DNA of 34,211 nucleotides. Origin: Bacteroidia bacterium (GTDB lineage: Bacteria; Bacteroidota; Bacteroidia; JADZBD01). Under the pieces are notes generated by a model. The model was given only the letters and a program-made list of their open reading frames with translations. It was not told the origin of the DNA and ran no database searches. The stretch is taken from assembly GCA_020054095.1 (NCBI GenBank), contig JAGVMA010000027.1, positions 1 to 34,211 of the forward strand, in the 5' to 3' direction. The translations under genes and the position numbers were made by a program. This document shows, piece by piece, positions 33,996 to 34,211 of this stretch; position 1 is the first letter of the stretch; every line of letters begins with the position of its first letter.

Positions 33996-34211
33996 AATTA
34001 CACTTAAGGCAATGGCCGACAAATCCCAATCGCTAGCGCAAATATTGCGATGCACTTAAATACGAAGTTGTTTGCACGCCACAATTTAGTGACTGTTTAA
34101 AATTATGTTGAGAAAAAAGTTATAAGGGTTCAAAAAAGGCAAAGGCAATGAAATTATTTAGGGTTTACAACAATCTTAAATAAAATGAAAGCAAATGCCC
34201 TAAGTGAACCA
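33996..34211. other. Non-coding right edge
   Basis: No supported gene. A stretch around 34055-34110 reads KYEVVCTPQFSDCLKLC before a stop and may be a gene remnant. An ATG at 34185 stays open to the edge for nine codons, which is too short to judge. Confidence 0.4.

Overview
The window looks like a chromosomal segment of a low-GC member of the Bacteroidota, most likely an environmental or metagenomic relative of the Chitinophagales/Sphingobacteriales. The grounds are type IX secretion (T9SS) C-terminal sorting domains, SprB repeats with a gliding-motility-type C-terminus, a split ATP synthase locus without beta and epsilon, TAnnTTTG-type -7 promoter boxes, and start codons mostly without Shine-Dalgarno sequences. 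I saw no tRNA, rRNA, CRISPR array, transposase or prophage gene.

Layout. (1) 1-3061: three adjacent T9SS-sorted surface-protein genes. The second and third lack their N-termini. The first and third share a nearly identical 3' cassette plus 58 bases of downstream flank, and a REP-like inverted repeat follows. (2) 3211-8850, minus strand: F-type ATP synthase genes in transcription order 125-aa membrane protein, atpB, atpE, atpF, atpH, atpA, atpG, with hairpins on both sides of atpE. (3) 8982-12339, plus: a PIF1/RecD2-like helicase with C-terminal HRDC and HTH modules, and a short-chain dehydrogenase. (4) 12343-16900: a SprB-repeat secreted protein, a PKD-containing T9SS protein and a small lipoprotein. 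(5) 16996-17611, plus: bactofilin and AtpZ, which in many relatives sit directly upstream of atpB but here are about 8.5 kb away in the opposite orientation. (6) 17709-21873: an OmpA-family lipoprotein, a STAS-like protein, then prs, rplY (ctc), a strong terminator, pth and folB. (7) 30550-21870, minus: a tightly coupled run of nadA, a MORN-repeat protein, a giant PAS histidine kinase split in two by a -1 frame change at an A8 run, and a LytTR response regulator. (8) 30551-30983: a very AT-rich intergenic region. (9) 30984-33995, plus: rpiB, an M28 peptidase, a LutB-like protein and a broken DUF1223-type lipoprotein gene.

How the genes work together. The ATP synthase block supplies the Fo motor, stator and F1 alpha/gamma subunits; beta and epsilon must lie elsewhere, as is usual in this phylum. 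The kinase and LytTR regulator form a two-component pair. Together the two kinase ORFs encode about twelve PAS domains followed by HisKA_2 and HATPase modules. prs, rplY, pth and folB are housekeeping functions (PRPP supply, ribosome, peptidyl-tRNA recycling, folate).

The two places most worth following up are the A8 slippery site that joins the kinase halves into one 1801-residue frame, and the run of promoterless, start-less surface-protein cassettes at the left edge.
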